The position numbers and the translations under genes are program-made. From NCBI RefSeq assembly GCF_001693515.2, contig NZ_CP042968.1:3410001-3474000 (forward strand): a stretch of DNA of 64,000 bases, written 5' to 3'. Shown here piece by piece: positions 40,985-51,361 of the stretch; the stretch's first letter is position 1; every line of letters begins with the position of its first letter. A model generated the notes under the pieces. It saw nothing but the letters and a program-made list of their open reading frames with translations, ran no database searches and was not told the DNA's origin. The DNA is from Bradyrhizobium paxllaeri (GTDB lineage: Bacteria > Pseudomonadota > Alphaproteobacteria > Rhizobiales > Xanthobacteraceae).

Positions 40985-41758
40985 ATGCCGGGAGTGAAGC
41001 GCGAGCGTGATGGCAATGTCACGGTGCTGACATTGGATGAGCCTGAAACGCTGAACGCGATGACGCCTGATCTATTGGGCGATCTCGCCATTGCCATCGG
41101 TGAAGTTAACGACGATCCGCAGGTGCGGGCGCTGGTGCTGACGGGCGCCGGCCGCGGCTTTTGCTCCGGTCAGAATCTCAAGGCCGCGCAGATCCTCGGC
41201 GACGACATCGCGGCCGGTGTGATGAAGTATTACTGGCCGGCGTTCAAGGCGATGCGGGAGTGCCGCGTGCCGATCGTGGTCGCCGTCAACGGCGTGGCGG
41301 CGGGCGGCGGGTTCAGCCTGGCGATGGCGGGCGACATGATCGTTGCCGCGCGCTCGGCGCGCTTCATTCAGGTGTTCAGCCGTATCGCGCTGGTGCCCGA
41401 TCTCGGTTCGACCTGGCTGTTGCCGCGCCTTGTCGGCCGGCAGCGCGCGCTCGAATTGATGATGACCAACGAGCCGCTCTCGGCCGAGCAGGCGAAAGAA
41501 TGGGGATTGGTCCGCGACGTGTTTGACGATGCGGCGTTGCGTGACGGCGCGCTCGAACTGGCACGCAAGCTCGCCGCGGGTCCGACGCGTGCGCTGGTCG
41601 CGACGCGCCGCCTGATCGATGAGAGCGAGCACGCCAGCTATGCCGACCAGTTCCGGCGCGAGATCGAAACACAGGCGGTGATCCGCCTGAGTGCTGATGC
41701 GGTGGAAGGGCGCAACGCCTTTCTCGAGAAGCGGGCGGCCGTATTCAGCGGCCGCTGA
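40985..41758 (+). CDS. Enoyl-CoA hydratase/isomerase family protein
   Basis: 257 residues from ATG 40985, which has GGAGG nine bases upstream. Crotonase-fold motifs are GRGFCSGQNLK (CoA and first oxyanion loop) and NGVAAGGGFSLAMAGDMIVAA (second). Glu residues typical of hydratases are not obvious (LVPDLGSTWLLPRLVG holds D), so it may be an isomerase such as PaaG-type. Cytoplasmic, fatty or aromatic acid breakdown. Stands alone. Confidence 0.9.
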   Translation: MPGVKRERDGNVTVLTLDEPETLNAMTPDLLGDLAIAIGEVNDDPQVRALVLTGAGRGFCSGQNLKAAQILGDDIAAGVMKYYWPAFKAMRECRVPIVVAVNGVAAGGGFSLAMAGDMIVAARSARFIQVFSRIALVPDLGSTWLLPRLVGRQRALELMMTNEPLSAEQAKEWGLVRDVFDDAALRDGALELARKLAAGPTRALVATRRLIDESEHASYADQFRREIETQAVIRLSADAVEGRNAFLEKRAAVFSGR

Positions 41759-41847
41759 TGTCCCTGGCTGTTATTGTCACGAGTCGTTGTTGAAGGCGTG
41801 AGGCCGAAGCAGTTTCCGTCCCGCACTCTTTCAGGTAGCATTGTCGC

Positions 41848-43254
41848 ATGAGCGAAGCAGAGACCCTGTTTGCGGCCCTGCGTCAGTCGGCCAGTGACGA
41901 CGTGGTTGATATGCTCGAGCGTATGGTGCGGGACGCCCCGGATCATGCCTTGAACAAGATGAACGCGCTTGACCTCGCTGCCAGGGAAGGCCTCTCCGAG
42001 GAACGGGTCGTCGCGGCGCTATTGAACGCGGTGGCGCTTGGCATCTTCGAGATGACATGGAATGTCATGTGTCTGAGCTGCGCAGGCGTTCTTTCCGCCA
42101 ACAAGAGCCTGAAGACGCTGGACAGGAGGCAGTATAGTTGCGCTTTCTGCGCCGCCGGCTATGAGACGACGCTGGACAACCTCGTCGAGGTGACCTTCAC
42201 GGTGAGCCCGCGCGTACGCAGGATCGCGGCCCACAGCCCCGATGGTTTGTCCGTGGCGGAATATTATCGCCAGGTCTTTTGGAGTTCGGCCATCGATCTT
42301 CCGGCGGATCTGGAGAAGGTGCTGGACGAGGTCACGCTTGAAAGCGTCGACTTGCCGCCGGGAGAGAGGGCCATCCTCTCCCTGCACTTGCCGGCAGGCA
42401 CATTGATTGTGTTCGATCCCGTGACACATGCGGCGCAATTCCTCGAAGTCAGCGGCGGGGAGACGAACGGGCGCCAGAACCTGTCCGTAGTCTTCAACAA
42501 GGTGCAGGTCCCGGTCGAAACCATTGCTTTGCATCCCGGGCCACTTCGCCTGACCCTGGAGAACCGTACCGATAGCCGTGTGCTGCCGGCGGTATGGATG
42601 GCGAACCAGGCGCTGGACAACCTCCTCAATCGCCGCAAGCCCATTCTCACCGCGAAACGTCTGCTCACCAATCAGACCTTCCGCGACCTCTACCGGACCG
42701 ACACACTTGCCATCGGCCAACGTCTCAAGATTCTGAGCCTGACTTTCCTGTTCAGCGATCTGAAGGGCTCGACGGAGCTGTATGAGCGCGTCGGTGACCT
42801 CGTCGCCTTCGATCTCGTCGACGAGCATTTCCGGCTGCTGCAGGAGATTATCGTTTCCGAAAGGGGCGCGGTCGTGAAGACCATCGGCGATGCCGTAATG
42901 GCGACCTTTGAGACGCCTGACCGCGCCATCGCTGCCGCTATTCGCATGCGTGAGGCGATGAGCGATCTCGGCGCCCAGCGTCAGCATCAAAGCTTGCGTC
43001 TGAAGATCGGCATCCATGAAGGATCGTGCCTTGCGGTCACGCTCAATGCCCAGCAGGACTATTTTGGTCAGACCGTCAATATTGCCTCGCGCGTTCAAAG
43101 CCTTGCGGCCTCGCGCTCGATCGTCGTGACGAAGTCCGTGGTAGAGAACGCGCAAACTCAGGCACTGCTGGAGTCCAACGGGTTAAAACCGTCGCTCAAA
43201 CGCGTGGCGTTGAGCGGCATCGAGGACGAGGTGTTGGTCTACGAGATTTCTTGA
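41848..43254 (+). CDS. Class III adenylate cyclase with DUF5939-type N-domain
   Basis: 468 residues. N-terminal winged-helix-like part, then C..C pairs (MCLSCAG ... SCAFCAAG, about 75-110) that look like a zinc site, and a beta-rich middle (LPAGTLIVFDP). The catalytic cyclase homology domain begins at about 300 (FLFSDLKGSTEL, first metal Asp). KTIGDAVMATF carries the substrate Lys and second metal Asp. FGQTVNIASRVQ carries the transition-state Asn and Arg. No membrane segment. Produces cyclic AMP if active. Confidence 0.9.
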   Translation: MSEAETLFAALRQSASDDVVDMLERMVRDAPDHALNKMNALDLAAREGLSEERVVAALLNAVALGIFEMTWNVMCLSCAGVLSANKSLKTLDRRQYSCAFCAAGYETTLDNLVEVTFTVSPRVRRIAAHSPDGLSVAEYYRQVFWSSAIDLPADLEKVLDEVTLESVDLPPGERAILSLHLPAGTLIVFDPVTHAAQFLEVSGGETNGRQNLSVVFNKVQVPVETIALHPGPLRLTLENRTDSRVLPAVWMANQALDNLLNRRKPILTAKRLLTNQTFRDLYRTDTLAIGQRLKILSLTFLFSDLKGSTELYERVGDLVAFDLVDEHFRLLQEIIVSERGAVVKTIGDAVMATFETPDRAIAAAIRMREAMSDLGAQRQHQSLRLKIGIHEGSCLAVTLNAQQDYFGQTVNIASRVQSLAASRSIVVTKSVVENAQTQALLESNGLKPSLKRVALSGIEDEVLVYEIS

Positions 43255-43358
43255 CACGGCGGTTCGTTGAGCCTGCAGGTCAAATCCTACAGACACGTTC
43301 GCTCCTGCAGGCAATGCGCGGCTCGGTTAGCTGACCTGGCCGACGAACTGGTTGCCGC

Positions 43359-43913
43359 TTACCGCAGCCCCTCATACACCATGAAGCCGCGCGCGATGGC
43401 GAGCTTGCGCAGGGCGCGCGGGACGAACTTCTCGGGACGGTGCAGATAGCGCCACGACGTCAGCTTGAAATCGCTGATCGTGCCGAGGTCGTTTTCGAAC
43501 GGCGCCAGCAATCCGGTCAGGCTGATCGGCGCATGCGCCCGGTTGTTGAACGGCAGCAGCAGTAACTCCAGATGCGCCGTCGCGCCGTCTTCAGACGTCG
43601 CGGTGATGCCGGCAATGGCCGCCAGCATTTCCTCCGCAACGTATGTGATGACTTCCTCGATCTCGCGGCGGCTGTCCGGGGTGAACAGGGCGGAGAAGCT
43701 CGTGTCCTTGAGGTCGCGGCCGAGCAGGGCGCAGACGCGCGTCCCGGCAACGCGAAACGGGTAGCCGGCGTCGTTGTCGTAGGACAATACGAAAATGTCG
43801 CCGAGCAGCTCGCGTACCGCCCCGGGTTCGATCTCGCTGCGGTCCGGCGCCCGCGCATCGCCGCGTTTCGCATCCCAATAGGCGAAAAACTCGCGGCTCG
43901 ATGGGTGTTTCAT
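43359..43913 (-). CDS. PAS-domain protein (PAS_5 family)
   Basis: 184 residues from ATG 43913 with AAGGAT upstream; the frame is open to 44027 without a ribosome site. Opens SSREFFAYWDAKRGDARAP and contains VRELLGDIFVLSYD and FRVAGTRVCALLGRDLKDTSF, the pattern of the alphaproteobacterial PAS_5 family. Short, single domain, no output domain. Probably cytoplasmic signalling; function unknown. Confidence 0.88.
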   Translation of the reverse strand: MKHPSSREFFAYWDAKRGDARAPDRSEIEPGAVRELLGDIFVLSYDNDAGYPFRVAGTRVCALLGRDLKDTSFSALFTPDSRREIEEVITYVAEEMLAAIAGITATSEDGATAHLELLLLPFNNRAHAPISLTGLLAPFENDLGTISDFKLTSWRYLHRPEKFVPRALRKLAIARGFMVYEGLR

Positions 43914-44091
43914 ATCCTTATCCTCGCCCCCCGGGTTGCCTGGCGAGACACTTCTGTCTCGCTTTTGCGCAACACGCCTTCCCTCGGCTGTTGTGCAGGA
44001 CAGGCTTTGCAGCGTCCATGCCGTCAACGCGATTTGGCCGCGCGCGGCGCGGCTTTGCGTTGTTAACGTTAAATTAACTATGAGGTTGGCG

Positions 44092-44288
44092 AACGCAGAG
44101 CGGCGCGCGTAGGGTGGAACGCATCAGTCGGCGCCGGCTTATCTCTGAATTCTCGGCGCAGTTGGTACACGGGCGGCGTCAATCAGTTTGGTCATCGCGC
44201 GGGGAGGGGTGGGGATCTGATCCCGGCTCCTGGGGCGCGAAAAGATCAACGAGACAAGGGAGGATGTTCTCAGCATCCTCCCTTTTTC
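44092..44288 (+). ncRNA. Candidate small RNA upstream of an orphan terminator
   Basis: No plus-strand gene precedes the strong terminator at 44256-44287 for 1 kb. A possible promoter, TTGCGT (44055-44060) with TATGAG (44079-44084), would start a transcript of about 195 bases. The segment contains GGGGAGGGGTGGGGAT (44201-44216). Small-RNA identity is inference. Confidence 0.35.
44256..44287 (+). terminator. Orphan Rho-independent terminator
   Basis: Perfect 11-bp stem AAGGGAGGATG (44256-44266) with CATCCTCCCTT (44274-44284), seven-base loop, then TTT. T-run only on the plus strand side. No coding gene upstream on that strand, apart from the cyclase ending a kilobase earlier. Confidence 0.8.
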
Positions 44289-44479
44289 TATTTTGGGGTC
44301 TCGTGTCCCGGACGCGGCGCGGCACGCAGTGACGCGACGCAGGGCCGACCCAACACCGGCCTCGGGATCGACGCTGTGCCAATTCCCGGACATTGACCGA
44401 TTGTGCACTTGCACGGGGCGGGCAAAGCCGCCTATCTGGGCCAATATGCCGCGAAGCACCAGCTAAGGTTCTGGATCCC

Positions 44480-45277
44480 TTGGAATCCCAGTCGTACTCA
44501 TCCCCGGTCGAGCCGCCGGACGCCCCGCGTGAGCCGATCCTGACGCTGCCCGGCGCGCTGACGGCCTATATCGCGTTGATCGCGGCGATCCACTTGCGGG
44601 TGCTGCTGCCGGTGGAGCTGGAGAATTGGACCATCGACGTCTTCGGTTTCATTCCGAAGCGCTACGACTCTACGCTGCTCAATATCACCTTTCCCGGCGG
44701 GGCCGGCGCCAAGGTCTGGACCTTCGTCACCTATTCACTGCTGCATGCCAATCTCAGCCATATCGGTTTCAACATATTGTGGTTGCTGCCGTTCGGCAGC
44801 GCACTGGCGCGCCGGTTCGGCCCGGTCAGGTTCTTCGTATTCATGGCGGTGACGGCGGCAGCGGGCGCGCTGGCCCATCTCGTCACCCATGAGCACGCCA
44901 TCGCACCGATGATCGGCGCCTCGGCCTCGGTGTCCGGCGCCATGGCCGCCGCCATCCGCTTCGCCTTCGTGAAGGGGAGCTTTCTTTCGTTCCATCGGGG
45001 CGATGCCGATGCCGCGGCGAAAGTTCCGGCGCTGTCGCTTTCCCGCGCGCTGCGCAACGGGCGCGTGCTCGGATTTCTGGCGGTGTGGTTCGGCGTCAAC
45101 ATCATCTTCGGCCTCGGCTCGATTTCGATCGGGTCCGAGGGCGCCAGTGTCGCCTGGCAGGCACATATCGGCGGATTCCTCGCCGGCCTGATGTTGTTCT
45201 CGCTGTTCGATCCGGTGCCGCGTGCGATGCCGCATGCTGCAGATGCTTCATCGCCGGACGAAGCTGGCCGCGTCTGA
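44480..45277 (+). CDS. Rhomboid-family intramembrane serine protease
   Basis: 265 residues from TTG 44480; a TTG at 44393 is an alternative and neither has a strong ribosome site. Six membrane helices. HANLSHIGFN is the conserved His motif of helix 2, the catalytic serine is S152 in ASVSGAMAAA, and H229 in AHIGGFLAGL completes the dyad. Cleaves membrane proteins within the bilayer; substrate unknown. Confidence 0.88.
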   Translation: MESQSYSSPVEPPDAPREPILTLPGALTAYIALIAAIHLRVLLPVELENWTIDVFGFIPKRYDSTLLNITFPGGAGAKVWTFVTYSLLHANLSHIGFNILWLLPFGSALARRFGPVRFFVFMAVTAAAGALAHLVTHEHAIAPMIGASASVSGAMAAAIRFAFVKGSFLSFHRGDADAAAKVPALSLSRALRNGRVLGFLAVWFGVNIIFGLGSISIGSEGASVAWQAHIGGFLAGLMLFSLFDPVPRAMPHAADASSPDEAGRV

Positions 45278-45466
45278 TCGCCGCTTGCGGCGAAGGACGA
45301 TTTCATCCATCATCCACACAGGTTTCAATGCAAGCCAAAGCCGCTGCCGAGCAGGACAGCCGCGCCTGCCAACTGCGCCCGAAACGAACGCGGCGCGGAA
45401 CTGTTGATTGAAGACTCGCGAACAAGTCGGGCTCTCGGGGGCGCGATAGGGATTCAGGAGGCGACA

Positions 45467-45895
45467 ATGACGGTACGCACAATTCTCGACACCAAAGGCC
45501 ATCACATCATGAGCGTCGAACCGGACGCCAAGGTTTCGGCCGCGATCAAGCTCCTCGGTGAGCGCAAGATCGGCGCCGTGCTGGTGATGAACCAGGGACG
45601 TCTCGAGGGCATCATTTCGGAGCGCGACATTGTGCGGGTGTTGGGCGAGCGCGGCGCCAGGATTCTCGAGGAGCCGGTCAGCGCCGTCATGACGCGCAAG
45701 GTCGTGAGTTGCCGGGAGTCCGACACCGTCGCCGGCATCATGGAAATGATGACGATCGGCAAGTTCAGGCATCTGCCCGTGGTCGAGGACGGCAAGGTGG
45801 TCGGGCTGATTTCGATCGGCGACATCGTCAAGAGCCGCGTGCAGGAATACGAGGCCGAGCAGGAAGCACTGCGCGACTATATCAAGACGGCTTGA
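45467..45895 (+). CDS. Two-CBS-domain protein
   Basis: 142 residues from ATG 45467 with AGGAGG upstream. Two CBS domains: about 8-65 (VEPDAKVSAAIKLLGERKIGAVLVM, GIISERDIVRVL) and 75-130 (VMTRKVVSCRESDTVAG ... VVGLISIGDIVK). CBS pairs bind adenine nucleotides and act as energy or redox sensors. Stand-alone pair. Ends three bases before the convergent patatin gene. Confidence 0.92.
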   Translation: MTVRTILDTKGHHIMSVEPDAKVSAAIKLLGERKIGAVLVMNQGRLEGIISERDIVRVLGERGARILEEPVSAVMTRKVVSCRESDTVAGIMEMMTIGKFRHLPVVEDGKVVGLISIGDIVKSRVQEYEAEQEALRDYIKTA

Positions 45896-45898
45896 TCG

Positions 45899-46960
45899 CT
45901 ATTCCTTCTCGGCCTTTTCCGCCGCTGCCGCAGCTTCGCTCGCCGTCGTCGGCGGCACGAGAATGTGGATCGCTTCCTGGATCGAATCGATGGCGCGCTC
46001 AGCGGCGCGTGCGCCGTGGGCAATCAGATCGTCGGCGCGATGAAAATCGAACCAGCCGATCTTGCCGACGCGGGGGGAGATCAGAAGATCCGGCGGATCG
46101 CCGGCAAGCCGTGCGCGGGTGATGCGGTCCTGCATGATGTTGAAGGCATCGACCATCACCGAGGAGATGCCGGGCCGTCCGCCGCCGCCGAAGAACTCAC
46201 GCTTCATCGTGCGCTCCGCGGAGAAGAATTTTCCGATACCGCGTTTCCGCGGCTCGGGTTCGGGTTCCGGCATCACCGAGACCGAGACGCCGGGTGTCGG
46301 GCCGTGGGAATAGATCGTCGTGGAGTGCGCGAAGACGTCGCTGGAAAGATTGGCGGCGATGACGATTTCCGCGCCGAGCGCGCGCGCCGCCGACACCGGC
46401 ACCGGATTGACCAGGGCGCCGTCGACCAGCCAGCGGTCGCCGACCAGGACCGGCGAGAATATGCCGGGTAGCGCGTAGGAGGCGCGCATCGCATCCACCA
46501 TGGGGCCATGGGTCAGCCAGATCTCGTGGCCGGTGCGCACTTCGGTCGCGACGGTAGCGAATTTCACCGGCAGGTCCTCGATCAGGCTCTGACCCAGCGC
46601 GGTCTCCAACTCGGCCGCGAGCTTGGCGCCGCCGATCAGGCCGGAACCGTTCAGACGGATGTCGAGATAGGAGAGGACGGTTCGCGGCTGCAGGCTGCGC
46701 GCCCATTCTTCCAGCGTATCGAGATGTCCGGCCGCATAGGCGCCGCCGACCACGGAGCCGATCGACGTTCCGACCACGACATTGGGAATGATTCCGTGGG
46801 CCACCAGCGTCCGGACGATGCCGATATGGGCAAAGCCGCGGGCGGCGCCACCGCCGAGCGCCAGTCCGATCACCGGCCGGCGGATGCTGCCGAGCCCTAC
46901 CTTGTCTTTGTCCTGGGCATCGGAGCCCTTTTGGCCGCGCCCCATCCAGCTGTCCAACAC
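45899..46960 (-). CDS. Patatin-like phospholipase (RssA-like)
   Basis: 353 residues from GTG 46960 with CAGGAGAG upstream. GGGAARG (36-42) is the oxyanion loop, S66 in GTSIGS the nucleophile and D180 in DGA the acid of the dyad. NTE/patatin-type region to about residue 310, followed by an Ala/Glu-rich tail. No signal peptide. Expected to hydrolyse phospholipid acyl chains. Confidence 0.9.
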   Translation of the reverse strand: MLDSWMGRGQKGSDAQDKDKVGLGSIRRPVIGLALGGGAARGFAHIGIVRTLVAHGIIPNVVVGTSIGSVVGGAYAAGHLDTLEEWARSLQPRTVLSYLDIRLNGSGLIGGAKLAAELETALGQSLIEDLPVKFATVATEVRTGHEIWLTHGPMVDAMRASYALPGIFSPVLVGDRWLVDGALVNPVPVSAARALGAEIVIAANLSSDVFAHSTTIYSHGPTPGVSVSVMPEPEPEPRKRGIGKFFSAERTMKREFFGGGGRPGISSVMVDAFNIMQDRITRARLAGDPPDLLISPRVGKIGWFDFHRADDLIAHGARAAERAIDSIQEAIHILVPPTTASEAAAAAEKAEKE

Positions 46961-47179
46961 GCAAACTCTCCTGCGGCTGCCACGATATTCGCCGCAGCGC
47001 GGCTGCGCCAGAATAGACTATCGCGATCCCGATGCATGGTTTATGCCCCGGCACACCCGGCGTAGGCAGGGAATGTGACTGGACCGCGACCGCAGCATCA
47101 ACATGACGTGCTCGCACGGTTCCGCCATGGCCGGGCGGCCTGACTTTCGCCACCAAGGCTTGAATTTGCCGCGTTTTCG

Positions 47180-48268
47180 GTGAAAAGCATGGCCATGATT
47201 TCGGGCGGCAACGGCATTGCTGGAAACGGGCAGGGCGGACGGCCTTTCCCGGCGCTTATGCTTGCATTGGCGCTCGTCGCGGCGCTTTCGGTCCCTGCTT
47301 CGGCCCAGATGTTCTCCGACCGCCCGCCACCGGTGCCGCCGGCCGCGGTTCCTGACGTCCAGACCGGGCCGGCCATGAACCTGGCGCCGCCCTCCGGGAC
47401 CGGCGCGATCCCGACCGCTCCGCCGCCGCTGAACCAGCCGACCATCGTCCCTCCCTCGATCGCCACGGCCCCGCCGGCGGTCGCGCCGCAGGGGGCCTCG
47501 CCCGCAAACCAGGGGGTGCTGTCGCTGACAGCGCGCTACGGCAAGGACCTGCCGGTGATCAATGGCGGGCTGGTGTGGCGGGTGTTCGCCGACAAGCCCG
47601 ACGATACCGGCACGTTCAAGCTGATTCGCGAGGAGCGCGGCGCGACCCCGAACATCGTGCTGCCGCCGGGCAACTACGTCGTCCACGTCGCCCTCGGCCT
47701 CGTCAGTGCGGTGCGGGCGGTGAGCCTGAAGGCGGAGACCGACCGCGTCGCCTTCGTGCTGCCGGCCGGAGGTCTGCGAATCGAAGGCCGCGTCGGCTCT
47801 AGCAAGATTCCGCCGAACCAGATTTCGTTCGCGCTGTACAAGGGCAGCCAGTTCGAGGGCGGCGCCGAGCGTAGCCCGCTACTGCCGAGCGTTCCCGCCA
47901 CCGACGTCGCGCTGCTCCCCGAAGGGACCTACTACATCATCTCCAACTATGGCGACGCCAATTCCGTGGTGCGCTCCGACATCCGGGTGCAGGCCGGCAA
48001 ACTGACCGACGTCACCGTCAGCCACCGCGCGGCGGTGATTACGCTGAAACTCGTCGGCGACAGGGGCGGCGAGGCGCTCGCCAACACCGCATGGTCGGTG
48101 ATTACGCCGGGCGGCGACGTGATCAAGGAATCGATCGGCGCGTTTCCCCGCGTCGTCCTGTCCGAAGGCGAATACCGGGCCATTGCCAAGAACGAAGGCA
48201 AGGTGTTCGAGCGTCCCTTCAACGTCGTCAACGGCGTCGATACCGAGGTCGAGGTCATCGCGCGCTAG
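47180..48268 (+). CDS. Secreted protein with Pro-rich linker, unknown function
   Basis: 362 residues. Signal peptide with a long N-region ends near VPASAQM (about 43). A Pro/Ala-rich linker covers 45-110. The rest is beta-rich, with repeated units of about 90 residues (ATPNIVLPPGNYVVHVAL; DVALLPEGTYYIISNYG; FPRVVLSEGEYRAIAKNEG), which look like carboxypeptidase-regulatory or Ig-like folds. Start may be GTG 47180 or ATG 47189. Divergent from the patatin gene. Confidence 0.72.
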   Translation: MKSMAMISGGNGIAGNGQGGRPFPALMLALALVAALSVPASAQMFSDRPPPVPPAAVPDVQTGPAMNLAPPSGTGAIPTAPPPLNQPTIVPPSIATAPPAVAPQGASPANQGVLSLTARYGKDLPVINGGLVWRVFADKPDDTGTFKLIREERGATPNIVLPPGNYVVHVALGLVSAVRAVSLKAETDRVAFVLPAGGLRIEGRVGSSKIPPNQISFALYKGSQFEGGAERSPLLPSVPATDVALLPEGTYYIISNYGDANSVVRSDIRVQAGKLTDVTVSHRAAVITLKLVGDRGGEALANTAWSVITPGGDVIKESIGAFPRVVLSEGEYRAIAKNEGKVFERPFNVVNGVDTEVEVIAR

Positions 48269-48413
48269 ATTAGCCGCGAGACGGCTTGGCGGTACACCGC
48301 GGGGCCCGGACAAAAAATCGCAAAACAACCCCATGCAAAGTAGAATTCGCCCCGGCTCGTAGTGCTCACGCCGCTTGCTTCCGCAGCGCGAGATGGTTCG
48401 CGGCGTGTCGGCT

Positions 48414-48977
48414 TCAGAACCGCGTCACGATATCGGACAGCGCCGGACGAGGGCGATCCTCAACGGGCTTTGCCGGCGTGCCGATATGGATGAAGCCGGC
48501 GAGCCTTTCGTCCGCCTTCAGCCCGAGCCCGTCGAGCACGTCGCGGTCGAATGCAAACCAGCCGGTGAGCCAGTTGGCGCCGTAGCCCAACGCGGTGGCG
48601 GCGGTGACAATGTTCATGGCGCTGGCGCCGGCGGACAATTCCTGCTCCCAGGCCGGCACCTTCGGGTGTGGCCGGGTAAAGCTCACCACGGCGATCACCA
48701 GCGGCGCATCCATCAGCCGCCGCTTCTCCACCTCGATATCGGCGGCCGGCGCGGACGGGTTCTTTTTTGCAAACACCCGCGCGATGACATCACCGGCGCG
48801 CGCCCGGGCGTCGCCCTCGAACACGATGAAGCGCCACGGCGTCAGCTTGCCGTGATCGGGCACCCGCGCGCCGATGGTCAGGATGGTCTCGAGTTCGCCA
48901 GCCGTCGGGCCAGGGCCGCTCATCTCGCGCGGCTTCACCGAGCGGCGGATTTTCAGCAGTTCAATGGCATCAAGCAC
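48414..48977 (-). CDS. Nitroreductase family protein
   Basis: 187 residues from GTG 48977. FMN-binding RRSVKP at the start, ARVPDHGKLTPWRFIV (the phosphate-binding Arg/His part), NIVTAATALGYGANWLTGW and the end motif. The sequence is closest in feel to the YdjA type of short nitroreductases. Reduces nitro or quinone-like substrates with NAD(P)H and FMN. Next gene is thrS on the same strand upstream. Confidence 0.88.
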   Translation of the reverse strand: MLDAIELLKIRRSVKPREMSGPGPTAGELETILTIGARVPDHGKLTPWRFIVFEGDARARAGDVIARVFAKKNPSAPAADIEVEKRRLMDAPLVIAVVSFTRPHPKVPAWEQELSAGASAMNIVTAATALGYGANWLTGWFAFDRDVLDGLGLKADERLAGFIHIGTPAKPVEDRPRPALSDIVTRF

Positions 48978-49059
48978 AAGGATGTCTCTCGTCGGAAAAG
49001 GCTGCGCCAGAGATAGGGGCGCAGCCGGTCCAGCGGAAGCTATTTTAGATCGATTGTGA

Positions 49060-51105
49060 TCAGACGGCCATCCGCGCCCGCTTCACATCCGGCGGGGTTG
49101 CCTCCTCGACGAGTGCGGCCAGCGCCTCGTCGGTCGGCATCACCTTCTGGCCATCGCTGCCGAGCCGGCGGATCGAGACCGAATGCGTCTCGGCTTCCTT
49201 CTTGCCGACGACGAGCAGGGCCGGGATTTTCGCCAGCGAGTGCTCGCGGACCTTGTAGTTGATCTTCTCGTTGCGAAGATCGATTTCGACGCGCAGCCCC
49301 GCGCGCCGCGCGGCGGCGGCGACCACCTTGGCGTATTCGTCGCCTTCGGAGGTGATCGTCGTCACCACGACCTGGGTCGGCGCCAGCCAGAGCGGGAAAT
49401 TGCCGGCAAAGTGCTCGATGAGAATACCGATGAAACGCTCCATCGAGCCGCAGATCGCGCGATGCACCATCACCGGTGCCTTCTTCGAGCCGTCGGCGTC
49501 GATATAGAACGCGCCAAAACGTTCCGGCAGGTTGAAGTCGACCTGCGTGGTGCCGCACTGCCAGTCGCGGCCGATGGCGTCGCGCAGCACATATTCGAAC
49601 TTCGGCCCGTAGAACGCGCCTTCGCCCGGGTTGATCTCGGTCTTGATGCGGTTGTTGCCGCTGGCCTGGATTTCCGCCAGCACGGTCGCCATCACGCGTT
49701 CGGCGTGATCCCACATCTCGTCGGTGCCGACACGCTTCTCGGGCCGGGTCGAGAGCTTGACCGTCAGCTCGCCGTCGAAGCCGAAATCGGCGTAGGTCGA
49801 CAGGATCAGCTCGTTGATCTTGAGACACTCGTCGGCAAGCTGGGCCTCCGTGCAGAAAACGTGCGCATCGTCCTGGGTGAAGCCGCGCACGCGCATCAGG
49901 CCGTGCATGGCGCCTGATGCCTCGTAGCGATGCACCACGCCGAATTCGGCAAGGCGCAAGGGCAGGTCGCGGTAGCTCTTCAGGCCGTGCTTGAAGATCT
50001 GCACATGGCCGGGGCAGTTCATCGGCTTGAGCGCAAACCAGCGCTTGTCCTCGGCCTCGTCCCCGGCGGATTGGGCCGCGAACATGTTCTCGCGGTACCA
50101 GTCCCAATGGCCCGAGGTTTCCCACAATCCCTTGTCGAGGATCTGCGGCGCGTTGACCTCGTCATAGTCGCCGGTCAGGCGGCGGCGCATATAGGCGATC
50201 AGCGCCTGGAAGATGGTCCAGCCCTTCGGATGCCAGAACACCACGCCGGGGCCTTCTTCCTGGAAGTGGAACAGGTCGAGCTCGCGGCCGAGCTTGCGAT
50301 GGTCGCGCTTCTCGGCTTCCTCGATTTGCTTGAGGTAGGCGTCGAGCTCTTCCTGCCTGGCGAACGCCGTGCCGTAGATGCGCGTCAGCATCGGATTGTT
50401 GGCGTCGCCCCGCCAATAGGCGCCCGCCACCTTCATTAGCTTGAAGGCGTTGCCGATCTTGCCGGTCGAAGACATATGCGGGCCGCGGCAGAGATCGAAC
50501 CAGTCGCCTTGAAAATAGATCTTGATCGGCTCGTCGCCGGGAATGGCATCGACCAGCTCGACCTTGAAGGCCTCGCCCTTGTCGCGGAACACCTGCTTGG
50601 TCTTTTCGCGGTCCCACACTTCCTTGGTGAAGGGCTTGTCGCGCGCGATGATCTCGCGCATCCGCTTTTCGATCGCCGCAAAGTCTTCCGGCGTGAACGG
50701 CTCGTTGCGGAAGAAGTCGTAGTAGAAACCGTTCTCGATGACAGGGCCGATGGTGACCTGCGTGCCCGGCCACAGCGATTGCACCGCTTCCGCCAGCACA
50801 TGCGCGCAGTCATGCCGGATCAGTTCCAGCGCGCGGGGATCCTCGCGGTTGATCAGCTCGATCTTCGCGTCGTCCGAGATCGGATCGTTGAGATCGGCGA
50901 CCACGCCATCCAGCGCCATCGCGACCGTGCGCTTGGCGAGCGAGGGCGAGATGCCCCTGGCGATGTCGAGGCCGGTGATGTTCTTGGCAAATTCGCGCTT
51001 GGCGCCGTCGGGGAAGGTGAGGGTGATCTTTTGCACGGGTTCGGCCGGTTTCAAATTAGCGAGGCCGAACTGGAATCCCGAGGCGGGCGTATTCTGGTCA
51101 GGCAT
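49060..51105 (-). CDS. thrS: Threonine-tRNA ligase
   Basis: 681 residues, slightly longer than the usual 640 because of an N-terminal extension of about 25. TGS domain (about 25-90), SAD editing domain with [11 protein letters not shown] (98-108), and a class II core with MNCPGH and [22 protein letters not shown]. The third motif is [16 protein letters not shown], and an anticodon-binding domain follows ([16 protein letters not shown]). Charges tRNA-Thr. Complete. Confidence 0.98.
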   Translation of the reverse strand: MPDQNTPASGFQFGLANLKPAEPVQKITLTFPDGAKREFAKNITGLDIARGISPSLAKRTVAMALDGVVADLNDPISDDAKIELINREDPRALELIRHDCAHVLAEAVQSLWPGTQVTIGPVIENGFYYDFFRNEPFTPEDFAAIEKRMREIIARDKPFTKEVWDREKTKQVFRDKGEAFKVELVDAIPGDEPIKIYFQGDWFDLCRGPHMSSTGKIGNAFKLMKVAGAYWRGDANNPMLTRIYGTAFARQEELDAYLKQIEEAEKRDHRKLGRELDLFHFQEEGPGVVFWHPKGWTIFQALIAYMRRRLTGDYDEVNAPQILDKGLWETSGHWDWYRENMFAAQSAGDEAEDKRWFALKPMNCPGHVQIFKHGLKSYRDLPLRLAEFGVVHRYEASGAMHGLMRVRGFTQDDAHVFCTEAQLADECLKINELILSTYADFGFDGELTVKLSTRPEKRVGTDEMWDHAERVMATVLAEIQASGNNRIKTEINPGEGAFYGPKFEYVLRDAIGRDWQCGTTQVDFNLPERFGAFYIDADGSKKAPVMVHRAICGSMERFIGILIEHFAGNFPLWLAPTQVVVTTITSEGDEYAKVVAAAARRAGLRVEIDLRNEKINYKVREHSLAKIPALLVVGKKEAETHSVSIRRLGSDGQKVMPTDEALAALVEEATPPDVKRARMAV

Positions 51106-51361
51106 TGTCGTCTCCTAGAGCTCACTCCTGCGAACGAGCGCAGGTAAGCGGGAAAGCAGCGGTATAGCAGGGGATTCGGCTCCTGCAATCGGGCAATATC
51201 GAGAAAATCACGCCATATCGCGATCACAATGAAGGAAAGTGCCGGTCGCTCTAACCTCACAGGAGGCCTGGTTCGCCACCAGGGATTGCCGGACAGTCGC
51301 GCATTGTCTAGCCTTGCGTATTGCGTGTTTGCTCGCCCATTCGCCCGATTGTGCCGGTCTG

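Noticed and set aside
44393..44479. Longer start for the rhomboid protease at TTG 44393.
   Set aside because: No better ribosome site and the extra residues have no family character; kept as an alternative only.
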